Assembly (NCBI RefSeq): GCF_900105395.1
Contig: NZ_LT629775.1
Coordinates: 1,054,001-1,118,000 of the forward strand
Length of the DNA: 64,000 bases
Direction of reading: 5' to 3'
From: Streptomyces sp. TLI_053
GTDB taxonomy: Bacteria > Actinomycetota > Actinomycetes > Streptomycetales > Streptomycetaceae
Positions 16,445 to 24,955 of this stretch are shown here, piece after piece. Numbering within the stretch: the first letter of the stretch is position 1; every line of letters begins with the position of its first letter. Below the pieces are notes generated by a model. The model had not been told where the DNA came from. It made no database searches and saw nothing but the letters and a program-made list of their open reading frames with translations. Made by a program: the position numbers and the translations under genes.

Positions 16445-17430
16445 CCCGCTTCCTGCTCCGCAAGGCCATCGGCATGCTCGGTGTCCTGCTGGCCCTCTCC
16501 CTGCTCGTCTACGCGGTCTTCTACATCGCCCCCGGCGACCCCGCCCAGCTCGCCTGCGGCGAGAAGTGCAGCCCCGCCCAGGTCGCCCAGGTGCGCGAAC
16601 GGCTGGGCCTCGACGCACCGCTCCACCTCCAGTACGCCCGTTTCCTCCAGGGCATCGTCGCCGGGCGGGACTTCAGCGCCGGCACCGGCCTGCTGCACTG
16701 CCCCGCTCCCTGCCTGGGCGTCTCCTACCGGAGCGGTGAGCAGGTCACCGACATGATCACTGCCCGGCTCCCGGTGACGGCCTCGCTCGCACTCGGCGCG
16801 ATGGTGCTCTGGCTGGTCCTCGGCGTCGGCACCGGCCTGGTCTCGGCCCTGCGCCGCGGCCGGCTCAGCGAGCGCCTGCTGACCGGGCTGACGCTGGCCG
16901 GCAGCTCCGTGCCGGTCTTCGTCATCGGCCTGGTGCTGCTCATCGTCCTCTGCGCCCAGCTCCAGTGGCTGCCGTTCCCGAGCTACGTCCCGCTCACCGA
17001 GGATCCCCAGCAGTGGTTCTGGGGCCTGCTGCTGCCCTGGGTCTCGCTCGCACTCATCGAGTGCGCCAAGTACGCCCGGCTCACCCGCTCCTCCATGCTG
17101 GAGGCGCTCGCCGACGACCACATCCGGACCTTCCGGGCGTACGGCGTCAGTGAGCGGCGCCTGGTGACCCGGCACGCGCTGCGCGGCGCGCTCGCTCCGG
17201 TGATCACGCTCACCGCCATCGACCTGGGGACCATGTTCGGGTCCGCCGTGCTGACCGAGTCGCTCTTCGGTCTCGCGGGGCTCGGCAAACTGCTGGTCAC
17301 CTCGGTCGGCCTGATCGACCTGCCGACCGTCGTCGGCCTGACCCTCGTCACCGGGTTCTGCGTGGTCCTCGCCAACGTCGTCGCGGACGTGCTCTACGCG
17401 GTGACCGACCGAAGGGTGGTCCTGACATGA
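16441..17430 (+). CDS. ABC transporter permease, OppB/DppB type
   Basis: Second permease, 329 residues. Opens [20 protein letters not shown] with the typical YIAPGDPA motif, then the family pattern [19 protein letters not shown]. The EAA loop is [20 protein letters not shown]; the end reads [19 protein letters not shown], typical for DppB. Two extra Cys pairs occur in the first periplasmic region (CGEKC and CPAPC), perhaps disulfides. Both ends are translationally coupled (ATGA with the previous gene and with the following ATPase). Confidence 0.93.
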   Translation: MTRFLLRKAIGMLGVLLALSLLVYAVFYIAPGDPAQLACGEKCSPAQVAQVRERLGLDAPLHLQYARFLQGIVAGRDFSAGTGLLHCPAPCLGVSYRSGEQVTDMITARLPVTASLALGAMVLWLVLGVGTGLVSALRRGRLSERLLTGLTLAGSSVPVFVIGLVLLIVLCAQLQWLPFPSYVPLTEDPQQWFWGLLLPWVSLALIECAKYARLTRSSMLEALADDHIRTFRAYGVSERRLVTRHALRGALAPVITLTAIDLGTMFGSAVLTESLFGLAGLGKLLVTSVGLIDLPTVVGLTLVTGFCVVLANVVADVLYAVTDRRVVLT

Positions 17431-19142
17431 GCCCCGAACCCCTGGTGGACGTCCGGGACCTGGTCGTCGACTTCCCGGTCGGCGACGGCCACGTACGGGC
17501 CGTCGACGGCGTCGGCTTCACGCTGGAGGCCGGGCAGGCCCTCGGCATCGTCGGCGAGTCCGGCTCCGGAAAGAGCACCGTCGCCTACGGTCTGCTCGGC
17601 CTCCACCGCGGCACCGGCGCCCGGATCGGCGGTTCCGTCCGTGTCGCCGGCGTCGACGCCGTCACCGCCGGGAGTACCGAACTCCGGCGCCTGCGCGGCG
17701 GACTGGCCGCCATGGTGTTCCAGGACCCGCTCTCCGCGCTCGACCCGTACTACGCGGTGGGCGACCAGATCGCCGAGGTCGTGCGGGTCCACCGGGAGGT
17801 CTCCCGCCGGGCCGCGCGGACGCGGGCCGTCGAGGTGCTCGACCGGGTCGGCATCCCCGACGCGGCGCGGCGCTCGCGCGCACGGCCGCACGAGTTCAGC
17901 GGCGGCATGCGCCAGCGGGTGCTGATCGCGATGGCCCTGGCCTGCGAGCCGCGACTGCTGGTCGCCGACGAGCCGACCACCGCGCTGGACGTCACCGTGC
18001 AGGCCCAGGTGCTGGACCTGCTGCACGAGTTGCGGGCCGAGACCGGGGCCGGACTGGTCCTGGTGACCCACGACCTGGGCGTGGTCGCCGGGAGCGTCGA
18101 CCGGGTGCTGGTGATGAAGGACGGCCGGGCGGTCGAGCACGGCCCGGTCGCCGAGGTGCTGGGCACCCCGCGCGAGCCGTACACCCGGACGCTGCTGGCG
18201 GCGGTGCCGCGGGTCGACGCGGCGCGTGCGCCGCGCACCCCGCAACCACTGGTCGAACCGACCGGGCCGACCGGGCTCTCCAAGCCGATCGGGCCGACCG
18301 GGACCGGCGACCTGCTGCTCGAAGCCACCGACCTGCGCAAGGAGTTCGCCGGCCGCGGCAGCCTCGGCCGGCGCGCCGCCCCCGTCACCGCCGTGGACGG
18401 CGTCTCGCTCACCGTGCGGGCCGGCGAGACGCTGGGCGTCGTCGGCGAGTCCGGCTCGGGCAAGACCACACTCGGACGAATGCTGGTCCGCCTGCTGGAA
18501 CCGACCGGCGGCCGGCTCCACTACCGCGGCCGGGACATCGGGGCACTCGAGGAGAAGGAACTCCGCCCGATCCGGCAGGAGTTGCAGATGGTCTTCCAGG
18601 ACCCGGTCTCCTCGCTCAACCCGCGCCGCAGCATCGGGGAGTCCGTCGCCGACCCGCTGCGCATCGCCGGCGGAACCGACGAGCGCCGGATCCGCACCCG
18701 GGTCGGCGAGCTCCTCGAACGCGTGGGCCTGGACCCCGACTGGTACCACCGGTACCCGCACGAGTTCTCCGGCGGACAGCGGCAACGGGTCGGCATCGCC
18801 CGGGCCCTGGCTCCGGAGCCCCGGCTGATCGTCTGCGACGAACCGGTCTCCGCCCTGGATGTCACCACCCAGGCCCAAGTGGTCGAGTTGCTCGGCACGT
18901 TGCAGCGCGACCTCGGCCTCGCACTGATCTTCGTCGCCCACGACCTCGCCGTGGTCCGACAGGTGAGCGACCGGGTCGCCGTGATGCAGTCCGGACGGAT
19001 CGTGGAGCAGGGCGACGCCGACACGGTCTACGACTCCCCCCAACACCCTTACACCAAGGGCCTGCTGGCCGCCGTACCGGTCCTGGACCCGGTCGAGGCG
19101 GCCGCCCGCCGCCACCTCCGACTGGCCACCGCCGGAGCCTGA
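17427..19142 (+). CDS. ABC transporter ATP-binding protein, fused OppD-OppF
   Basis: A single chain of 571 residues carries both ATPases. The first half has Walker [10 protein letters not shown], signature FSGGMRQRV, Walker [15 protein letters not shown]. The second half has [18 protein letters not shown] and [14 protein letters not shown]. The halves are joined by a linker of Thr-Gly-Pro repeats (about residues 270-295). Both end with the OppD/F C-terminal zone [12 protein letters not shown] or [12 protein letters not shown]. The ATG at 17427 overlaps the permease stop. A perfect hairpin follows. The fusion is common in actinobacteria and ensures a 1:1 ratio. Confidence 0.95.
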   Translation: MSPEPLVDVRDLVVDFPVGDGHVRAVDGVGFTLEAGQALGIVGESGSGKSTVAYGLLGLHRGTGARIGGSVRVAGVDAVTAGSTELRRLRGGLAAMVFQDPLSALDPYYAVGDQIAEVVRVHREVSRRAARTRAVEVLDRVGIPDAARRSRARPHEFSGGMRQRVLIAMALACEPRLLVADEPTTALDVTVQAQVLDLLHELRAETGAGLVLVTHDLGVVAGSVDRVLVMKDGRAVEHGPVAEVLGTPREPYTRTLLAAVPRVDAARAPRTPQPLVEPTGPTGLSKPIGPTGTGDLLLEATDLRKEFAGRGSLGRRAAPVTAVDGVSLTVRAGETLGVVGESGSGKTTLGRMLVRLLEPTGGRLHYRGRDIGALEEKELRPIRQELQMVFQDPVSSLNPRRSIGESVADPLRIAGGTDERRIRTRVGELLERVGLDPDWYHRYPHEFSGGQRQRVGIARALAPEPRLIVCDEPVSALDVTTQAQVVELLGTLQRDLGLALIFVAHDLAVVRQVSDRVAVMQSGRIVEQGDADTVYDSPQHPYTKGLLAAVPVLDPVEAAARRHLRLATAGA

Positions 19143-19144
19143 CC

Positions 19145-19190
19145 GGCACCCGTAACGGCCGGGTGCGGGCCTCGGCCCGCACCCGGTGCC
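19145..19190 (+). terminator. Terminator of the importer operon
   Basis: A 10-bp perfect core stem (19161-19170 with 19175-19184, CTCG loop), extended by an outer GGCACC/GGTGCC pair, starts right after the ATPase stop. Confidence 0.8.
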
Positions 19191-19310
19191 GCTCAGCGCG
19201 GGCCGGACCGTCCGGAGCTGGTCGGAGCACGGGGTTCATCCGCGGTCATCGCACTTCGCCGCCATTGACGGAAACGGACGTAACACCCGCCCGTCCTCCG
19301 TCGATTGACT

Positions 19311-19326
19311 TGACGGTTCACCGTCA
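19311..19326. promoter_or_regulatory. Palindromic operator upstream of snapalysin
   Basis: TGACGGT-TC-ACCGTCA is a perfect 7-bp inverted repeat, 93 bp before the protease start and next to TTGACT/TTGACG promoter-like elements. The binding regulator is not encoded next to it. Confidence 0.55.
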
Positions 19327-19418
19327 TTTGCGAGCCCCTCCTCGCTCCGGACGGTGGCGCCCAGCGTCCGCACCACCGTCTCCCCGCCCCCGGAGACCGC
19401 CCCCACGAAAGGACGACC

Positions 19419-19991
19419 ATGCTCCACTCGAAGTGGTTCGCCGCAGCCGGGACCGCCGCGGCCGTCACCCTGCTCCTGGCCCCCACCGCGCAGGCCGTGC
19501 CCACCCTCGCGCCGACAGCCGCTGCCGCCGTGACCACACTGCGCTACGACGCCACCCGGGCCCCCGGCTGGGAGGCCGCCGTCACGGCCGGGGTCGCCTC
19601 CTGGAACTCCAACGCCCGCAACGTCAAGCTGGTCCCGGCCCAGCCCGGCACCCGGGCCGAGATCCAGATCGTCGCCACCAGCGGCTGGCCGCAGGCCACC
19701 TTGGGCCCGGTCCGCCCGGGCGGCCAGGCCAGGGTGGAACTCGGCAGTCAGGCCGTCACCGAGGGCCACGACAAGACCCGCATCGCGGCCCACGAGATCG
19801 GCCACACCCTCGGGCTCCCGGACACCAAGCCCGGCCCCTGCTCCCAGCTGATGTCGGGCTCCAGCGCCGGCACCAGCTGCAGGAACGCCGTGCCCGACGC
19901 CACCGAACGGGCCCGGGTCGACTCCGCCTACGCCGGCCGCACCGCCACCCTCACGCCGACGGACGGCCGCCTCCTCGTCGACGCCTCCTGA
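19419..19991 (+). CDS. Snapalysin family secreted zinc metalloprotease
   Basis: Small neutral protease (M7 family) of 190 residues with a Sec signal peptide (about 1-27, ending AQA). The active-site motif HEIGHTLGLPD (125-135) supplies two His, Glu and the Asp ligand special to snapalysin. The C-terminal pair in GPCSQLMSGSSAGTSC probably forms the known disulfide. ATG 19419 follows GAAAGGACGACC. Usually a divergent LysR gene sits upstream of snpA; here the upstream neighbour is the importer operon and no LysR is present, so control must come from elsewhere, perhaps through the palindrome at 19311. Confidence 0.95.
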   Translation: MLHSKWFAAAGTAAAVTLLLAPTAQAVPTLAPTAAAAVTTLRYDATRAPGWEAAVTAGVASWNSNARNVKLVPAQPGTRAEIQIVATSGWPQATLGPVRPGGQARVELGSQAVTEGHDKTRIAAHEIGHTLGLPDTKPGPCSQLMSGSSAGTSCRNAVPDATERARVDSAYAGRTATLTPTDGRLLVDAS

Positions 19992-20136
19992 CCCCGAGGG
20001 CGGCCCGGGGGCCGGGAACCGGCGCATCCCGCCGCACGACCGCCGACCCGCCGTACCCCCGTCCCACTGCTCCTCCGTCCCGCTGTCCGTCCGCCCGGCC
20101 GAAGGCACGGGACACCTCGCCTCAACAGCCACGACA

Positions 20137-20170
20137 GCGGCCGGCGCCGACCGAACCCGGCGCCGGCCGC
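20137..20170. terminator. Hairpin between snapalysin and the convergent unknown gene
   Basis: A 13-bp perfect stem (20137-20149 with 20158-20170, 8-base loop) in the convergent gap. It can end transcription from both sides. Confidence 0.75.
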
Positions 20171-20248
20171 CTCGCGCAACGGCATTCCCGGATCGGCCGG
20201 ACTCCCCGCAAGCCGAAGCAGGGCCGACACCCCCGGCCACTCGTGGGG

Positions 20249-20800
20249 CTACCGGCCCTCGTCGCCCTGTTCGAGGCCGGGCAGTGTCTCGCCGAACCGC
20301 TCCCGCGCCTCCTCCGGCCCGCAGCCGAAGGCGCGGCCGATGTACTCCCAGGTCATCAGGTTGCCGCGGGCCCTGCGACCGGCAAGCAGCGCGGTGGATC
20401 CCGCGGCCCGCTCGAACCGGGCGGCGGCGCGGGCGGCGGCGTACGGCCTGCTCTCCGTCAGGTCGCAGATCCGGTCCACCAACGCCGCGACCAGCTGCTC
20501 GACCTCGTGCGGCACCACCCCCTCGGCCAGGTCGACGTGCCACTCCCAGTCCGCGAACGGCCCGGTCTCCTCGCCCACCGCCTCGGTCGCCGCGTCGTCC
20601 CCGAAGTCCAACCGGTGCACCCGCTCACCCCGCCAGCCGCAGCTGCAAGCACCACGTACCGCGGTGGCCCGAGGACCGTCCGCACCGTTGTAGAGCCACC
20701 AGGTGGTGCGCCCGTCCGGCAACGGCGCCGGCTCGCCACCGTCCGCCAGGACCGCCGCCGGGAAACCCTGGTGGCGCCCGCTCTCGTCAACCCATGGCAT
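20249..20800 (-). CDS. Conserved-looking hypothetical protein with a CxC motif
   Basis: Soluble protein of 183 residues from the ATG at 20800 (MPWVDESGRHQGFPAAVLAD); a TTG 21 codons upstream is possible but less likely. Visible features are a central ACSCGWRGERV motif, which resembles a short zinc- or metal-binding knuckle, an acidic Trp-rich stretch (PFADWEWHVDLAEGVVP) and a helical C-terminal half ending in an acidic EQGDEGR. Codon use has strong third-position GC, so it is probably real. No family is recognised. It lies alone between snapalysin and an AT-richer intergenic stretch. Confidence 0.7.
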   Translation of the reverse strand: MPWVDESGRHQGFPAAVLADGGEPAPLPDGRTTWWLYNGADGPRATAVRGACSCGWRGERVHRLDFGDDAATEAVGEETGPFADWEWHVDLAEGVVPHEVEQLVAALVDRICDLTESRPYAAARAAARFERAAGSTALLAGRRARGNLMTWEYIGRAFGCGPEEARERFGETLPGLEQGDEGR

Positions 20801-21211
20801 GCCGTGCCCCTCACGTCCCTGGAGTGCAGCACCCAGCGTTTCCCTCCAGTGACGGACTGTCAAGGCTTCGCGACAACCGGTGCGGTACGCGGCCCGGGGC
20901 GACGGCGCGGCGCGACGCGACGCGGCCGCCGGTTCGGGCGGGGTGGGCCCGTGCCGACCGGTCAGTACCGGGGCGGGCGTCGGCGGGCGACCGAGCCTGC
21001 GCCACCGTCGTCGTCATGGAGCCGTCCCTCTCGCGGTGCGCTTCGACGGCGCCCGACCCGGTCCCGGGTCCCCGGTCGGTCACGGTGGCGAGGTCGGCAC
21101 GGACTGTTCCGGGGTGACGATGGCCGAGGTTCGTCGAACTCCGGCCAGGTCACGGTCCGAACGGAACACTCCCGCTCCCACGGAATGCGGGTCAGGTGGT
21201 CCGGCGGTTTG
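20801..21211. other. Gene-poor stretch
   Basis: No convincing gene. Small frames exist (for example minus-strand MTTTVAQARSPADARPG at about 21017, with an upstream GAGAGGGA), but they overlap the neighbour or lack domain-like composition. Confidence 0.5.
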
Positions 21212-21463
21212 TCAGTCCTCGATGACGGGCCGGTCGTGGCGCTGCCCGTTCGACTCCCCGGTCACCCACCGGATCCCGGACGGCCGATCGCCGGTCCTGG
21301 CCGTTCGGGACTCCCCGACGGCGGCCACCAGGCGGTCGAACGGGACGGCACTGGAAGGGTCGTGGCGCAACACTTCCTTCTTCCACTCATCGGGTGAGGG
21401 CCGGCCAGATCTTCCGTCCGGCCCTCGGCGGACAGCCACCGGCGTCAGGCCACCGAAGAGCAC
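21212..21463 (-). CDS. Small ORF, possible gene remnant
   Basis: Up to 83 codons, with high third-position GC over its last 60 codons (from DEWKKEVLRHDPSS to RPVIED), which argues for real or recently real coding. There is no good start: the first 20 codons have poorer bias. It lies directly downstream of the shortened SARP gene on the same strand. The end (IRWVTGESNGQRHD) faintly recalls the W-x4-S-N-G start of DUF397, but this is too weak to name it. Confidence 0.3.
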   Translation of the reverse strand: MLFGGLTPVAVRRGPDGRSGRPSPDEWKKEVLRHDPSSAVPFDRLVAAVGESRTARTGDRPSGIRWVTGESNGQRHDRPVIED

Positions 21464-21475
21464 GAGGGGAACACG

Positions 21476-23782
21476 CTATCGGACGCCGGGCCTTGCAGGA
21501 TCCAGTGCCGGACCGACCTGTCGGCCCCGCGCGCTCGGGGCGGCGGCCGGGTCGTCCCGGGCGTGGGCCTCGCCGGCGGGGTCGCCGGTCCGGCGGGCCG
21601 CGGCGACCGCCGACCGGGCCGCCTCCGTCCAGTCCGCCAGGTCCGGGCCGGCCCGGAAGTGGCGCCAGAGCGCCACGGGCAGCCGCCAGGCGCGGCCGTC
21701 GAAGCCGTGCTCGGCGGCGCGCCGGACGGTCTCCGAAAGATGCGCGTACTCCCTCTCGCACCACTGCCGCGCCTGGGCGGGCGTGGTGAAGCCCGGTGGC
21801 TCGTACCACGGGCCAGGGGCACTGAGCGGGAGGCATGGGCGCCGCGGGGCGAGCAGTCGGGCCGCCGCCTCCGTGCGGTGCAGGTACCACGAACAGAGGC
21901 GTGCCCGGGCGGCCGCGCGGTGGGCGGGACCGGTTTCGGCGCCGGCGCGTTCGGCGGCGTAGCAGCGCACCAGGTCGGGCAGGCGGTAGTGGTCCGGCCC
22001 GGCGGGGTTGAGCAGATGGGCGGCGACGAGCTCTTCGAGCACCGGTCTGGTCGCGGCGGGGGCCGAACCGGAGAGCGCGGCGGCCGCGGCCGCGCTGATG
22101 GTGGCGCCGGGGGCCAGGCCGAGCAGTCGGAAGAGCCGTTGGGCGGTGGGTCGCAGGGCGCGGTAGGAGAGGTCGAAGGCGAGCCGGACGGCGGAGGTGG
22201 TGTCGCCGTCGATCTGGAGCGCGGTGAGGCGGTCCTCCGCATTGCGCAGTTCGGCGGCGTGCTCCACCAGGGTGCGGTGGGGCCGTTCCGCGAGGCGGCC
22301 CGCGGCGATGCCGAGGGCGAGCGGCAGGTGACCGCAGGCGGCGGCGAGTTCGGCGGCGGCGTGGGGTTCGGCGCGGGTGCGGTCGGCGCCCGTGATCCGG
22401 GCGAGCAGTTCGACGGCCTCGGGCGGGGGCAGGACGTCGAGCACCAGCCGCCGGGCGCCGTCGCGGGCGGTGAGCCCGGCCAGCCCGTCCCGACCGGTCA
22501 CCAGGGTCAGCGAGCCCACCGAGCCGGGCAGCAGCGGGCGGACCTGCTCGGCGTTGCGGGCGTTGTCGAGCAGCACCAGTACCCGGCGGTCGGCGAGCAG
22601 CGACCGGTACAGGGCGGCACTCTCGTCGATGGTGCCGGGTATCCGGTCGCGGTCGGTGCCGAGGGCCCGCAGGAAGCGGGACAGCGCCTCGTACGGGGCC
22701 AGCGGCGGGCCGAGCGCGTATCCGCGCAGGTCGATGTGGAGCTGGCCGTCGGGGAAGCGCTCGCGGACGCGGTGGGCCCAGTGCACGGCGAGCGCGGTCT
22801 TGCCCGTCCCGGCGCCGCCGGTCAGCACACCGATGCCGACGGCGGCAGCCGGGCGGGCCGGGCCTGCCGGGCCGGATGATCCGGTCGGCCCGGCAGGCCC
22901 GACGAGGCCGTCCAGGGCACCGAGTTCGGCCCTCCGGCCGACGAAGGTGGCCAGCGCGGGCGGCAGTTGGGCGGGCCTGGGTACGGGGTGCGAATGCCGC
23001 GGCGACTGCCGGGTGCGGGGCGGGTGGGCAGCCGGGGCGGGTCCGTCCTTCAGCAACTCCTGGTGCAGGAGCCGGAGTTCCGGTCCGGGGTCGAGTCCGA
23101 GTTCATCGGCCAGCTGTCGCGCGAAGCGGCGGTAGGCGGCGAGTCCGTCGGCCTGTCGTCCCGCCCGGTGCAGGGCCCGCACGAGCTGCGTCACGAAGCG
23201 GTCCCGGAGCGGGTGTTCGGCGACCAGCGCGGTCAGCTCCGGGACGATCTGCCGGTGCCGGCCGAGCTCGGCCTCCAGGTCCAGGCAGTTCTCCCAGGCG
23301 GTGAGCCGCAGTTCGTTCAGCGCCACCGAACCGGCGGCCGGCAGACCGCCGGACAGCCCGTCCAGCACCGGGCCGCGCCACAGGCCCAGCGCCGCCCGGA
23401 ACTCCGCCACGGCCGCCGCGGGTTCGTCGCACTCGGCCAGTCGGCGCGCCACCGACACCCGGTGGGCGAAGGTCAGGGCGTCCACCCGGTGGCCGTTCGG
23501 TGCGATCCGGTAGCCCGGGCCGTCGGTCAGCAGCACCGGCGGCCCGTCCTGGGCGGCGGCGAGCTTGCGCCGCAGCAGCCCGGCGAGGTTCCGCACCTGG
23601 CGGCGGGCCGTGGCGGGCGGTTCGTCGCCCCAGACCGCGTCGACCAGGCGGGTCACCGGAACCACGGCCCCGGCGTTGAGCAGCAGGGTGCCGAGCATCC
23701 GCTCCTGCTTGGCCCCTTCCGTCCTGGCCCGCCTGCCGTCGTCGGTCCAGACTTCCAGCGGCCCGAGAATCCTGAACTCCAC
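21476..23782 (-). CDS. AfsR/SARP-type regulator, C-terminally shortened
   Basis: SARP-family activator of 768 residues. The GTG at 23782 follows GGAGGGGA and opens EFRILGPLEVWTDDG, the canonical start. The winged helix and activator domain span about 1-250; a Pro-rich linker follows; the ATPase has P-loop GGAGTGKTALA (about 324) and Walker B VLVLLDNARN (about 397). The winged-helix-like zone SYRALRPTAQRLFRLLGL follows. Where the TPR array should begin (AWRLPVALWRHFR to AARRTGDPAGEAHA) the frame turns into a low-complexity Pro/Arg tail and stops, so most of the TPR sensor region is missing, by truncation or frameshift. Divergent from a small secreted protein, a plausible target. Confidence 0.88.
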   Translation of the reverse strand: MEFRILGPLEVWTDDGRRARTEGAKQERMLGTLLLNAGAVVPVTRLVDAVWGDEPPATARRQVRNLAGLLRRKLAAAQDGPPVLLTDGPGYRIAPNGHRVDALTFAHRVSVARRLAECDEPAAAVAEFRAALGLWRGPVLDGLSGGLPAAGSVALNELRLTAWENCLDLEAELGRHRQIVPELTALVAEHPLRDRFVTQLVRALHRAGRQADGLAAYRRFARQLADELGLDPGPELRLLHQELLKDGPAPAAHPPRTRQSPRHSHPVPRPAQLPPALATFVGRRAELGALDGLVGPAGPTGSSGPAGPARPAAAVGIGVLTGGAGTGKTALAVHWAHRVRERFPDGQLHIDLRGYALGPPLAPYEALSRFLRALGTDRDRIPGTIDESAALYRSLLADRRVLVLLDNARNAEQVRPLLPGSVGSLTLVTGRDGLAGLTARDGARRLVLDVLPPPEAVELLARITGADRTRAEPHAAAELAAACGHLPLALGIAAGRLAERPHRTLVEHAAELRNAEDRLTALQIDGDTTSAVRLAFDLSYRALRPTAQRLFRLLGLAPGATISAAAAAALSGSAPAATRPVLEELVAAHLLNPAGPDHYRLPDLVRCYAAERAGAETGPAHRAAARARLCSWYLHRTEAAARLLAPRRPCLPLSAPGPWYEPPGFTTPAQARQWCEREYAHLSETVRRAAEHGFDGRAWRLPVALWRHFRAGPDLADWTEAARSAVAAARRTGDPAGEAHARDDPAAAPSARGRQVGPALDPARPGVR

Positions 23783-23942
23783 GTTCCCCTCCAGTGACTG
23801 GCCGGGGTCGGACCGACCGGCCGGCTTCGAAGCTCGTGACCGTTCCATGACGGGGCCGTGCCGGCTCTGTGCGTCCGGTTGGAAGTCTTCTCCCACCGGC
23901 CCCGCACCGGGGCCCACTCCCCCACTTCCAAGGAGCAGTCGG

Positions 23943-24485
23943 ATGAAGCGCATCAAGCAGGCCGCCGCCCTGGCCGTCGCGGTCGGCCTGGCCCTCGTGC
24001 CCCTCTCGGCGAGCACCGCGCAGGCCGCCGCCGGGCCGGCCACCCACAAGGGCATGACCTGGCAGGTGCTCGCGAGCGGCCCCGAGGGGACCGTCCAGGT
24101 CGGCGGTCCGGCGCACTCGACGCCGAGCGACCCGTACAACGGCGACACCCTTCCGTCCGTGTCACTGCCGGTCCTCTGCATCAACGTGGACGGCAGCCCG
24201 GCACCGGACGGCATCAGCATCGGCTTCTACAACGGCTGGGCCGGCGGCACCGTCGCGCTCAGCCAGCCGGTGAAGGGCTCGCGCCTGAACAGCCAGGCCG
24301 CCGCGAACAGCGTCTGCCAGGCGTCCTTCGGCATCGGCTGGCGCCAGGCCGAGTTCCACGACGGCCGCTACGGCCCGAACCTGGAGTACGTCGGCGGCTG
24401 GAGCTTCTGGGCGTACGGCAACATCGCCCCCAACGCCCGGTTCTGGACCGCCATCAACGACCAGCAGGCCAACCCCTGGAACTGA
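23943..24485 (+). CDS. Small secreted protein of unknown function
   Basis: 180 residues with a Sec signal peptide (KRIKQAAALAVAVGLALVPL, cleavage after AQA about residue 28). The mature part has two Cys (VLCINVD and SVCQASF) that may pair, and is rich in Gly, Trp and aromatic residues, ending WSFWAYGNIAPNARFW...NPWN. This suggests a compact beta-rich extracellular domain. Strong ribosome site (AAGGAG). No family recognised. It is divergent from the shortened SARP gene and followed by a very strong terminator. Similar secreted proteins are recalled from other streptomycetes without known function. Confidence 0.85.
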   Translation: MKRIKQAAALAVAVGLALVPLSASTAQAAAGPATHKGMTWQVLASGPEGTVQVGGPAHSTPSDPYNGDTLPSVSLPVLCINVDGSPAPDGISIGFYNGWAGGTVALSQPVKGSRLNSQAAANSVCQASFGIGWRQAEFHDGRYGPNLEYVGGWSFWAYGNIAPNARFWTAINDQQANPWN

Positions 24486-24667
24486 TGTCGACCGGTGGCC
24501 GCCGGTCGACGCCGGACGGCCGGGCGCTCCGGCGTCCGGGGCTGCTCGGCAGGACGCGAGGCAGGACGCGAGGCGGGGCGGGAGTCCCGCCGGTCGGCGG
24601 TGACTCCGGGGTGAGGTCCGCTTGGCACGGGACAGGGACTCCTCTGCCGGGAAGGTGTCATGACCGC

Positions 24668-24696
24668 GGTGCGGCCCCCGTCGCGGGGGCCGCACC
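24668..24696. terminator. Perfect 13-bp hairpin after the secreted protein
   Basis: GGTGCGGCCCCCG (24668-24680) pairs fully with 24684-24696 across a 3-base loop. Confidence 0.8.
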
Positions 24697-24802
24697 GGGA
24701 GAGACCTTCCCATCCGGCGGCGACCGGGGGCATCCCAGGTTTGCGGGGGGCTCGACGTCCTCCCCCGTGTGATAGGGAGACGGCCTAGCGGCCGGGTCCG
24801 CA

Positions 24803-24835
24803 GCGGAGTCCCAGGTCGGTGACCTGGGACTCCGC
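24803..24835. terminator. Perfect 15-bp hairpin
   Basis: GCGGAGTCCCAGGTC (24803-24817) pairs fully with 24821-24835 across a GGT loop. It is the second strong stem between two convergent genes and probably serves the LuxR gene. Confidence 0.8.
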
Positions 24836-24955
24836 CTGCCGCCCCGGGGCCGCGCCGCACCCCTGGGCGGGAGGTCGGGGGCGGGACGCGTCCCCTGGGG
24901 CGGGAGGTCGGGGGCGCGGCGCGCACGATCGGGCGGGGCCGGCCGGGCCGGGGCG

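Larger units (their letters stand above)
24486..24955. other. Intergenic region with two long hairpins
   Basis: No gene seen. It contains two perfect hairpins (listed separately), a doubled aggacgcgaggc at about 24551-24572, and a doubled gggcgggaggtcgggggcg at about 24865-24883 and 24897-24915. Confidence 0.7.

Noticed and set aside
20811..21083. Small minus-strand ORF with a GAGAGGGA site (MTTTVAQARSPADARPG...)
   Set aside because: It overlaps the unknown gene's start on the same strand, and its composition (Arg/Pro/Ser) and bias are not convincing.
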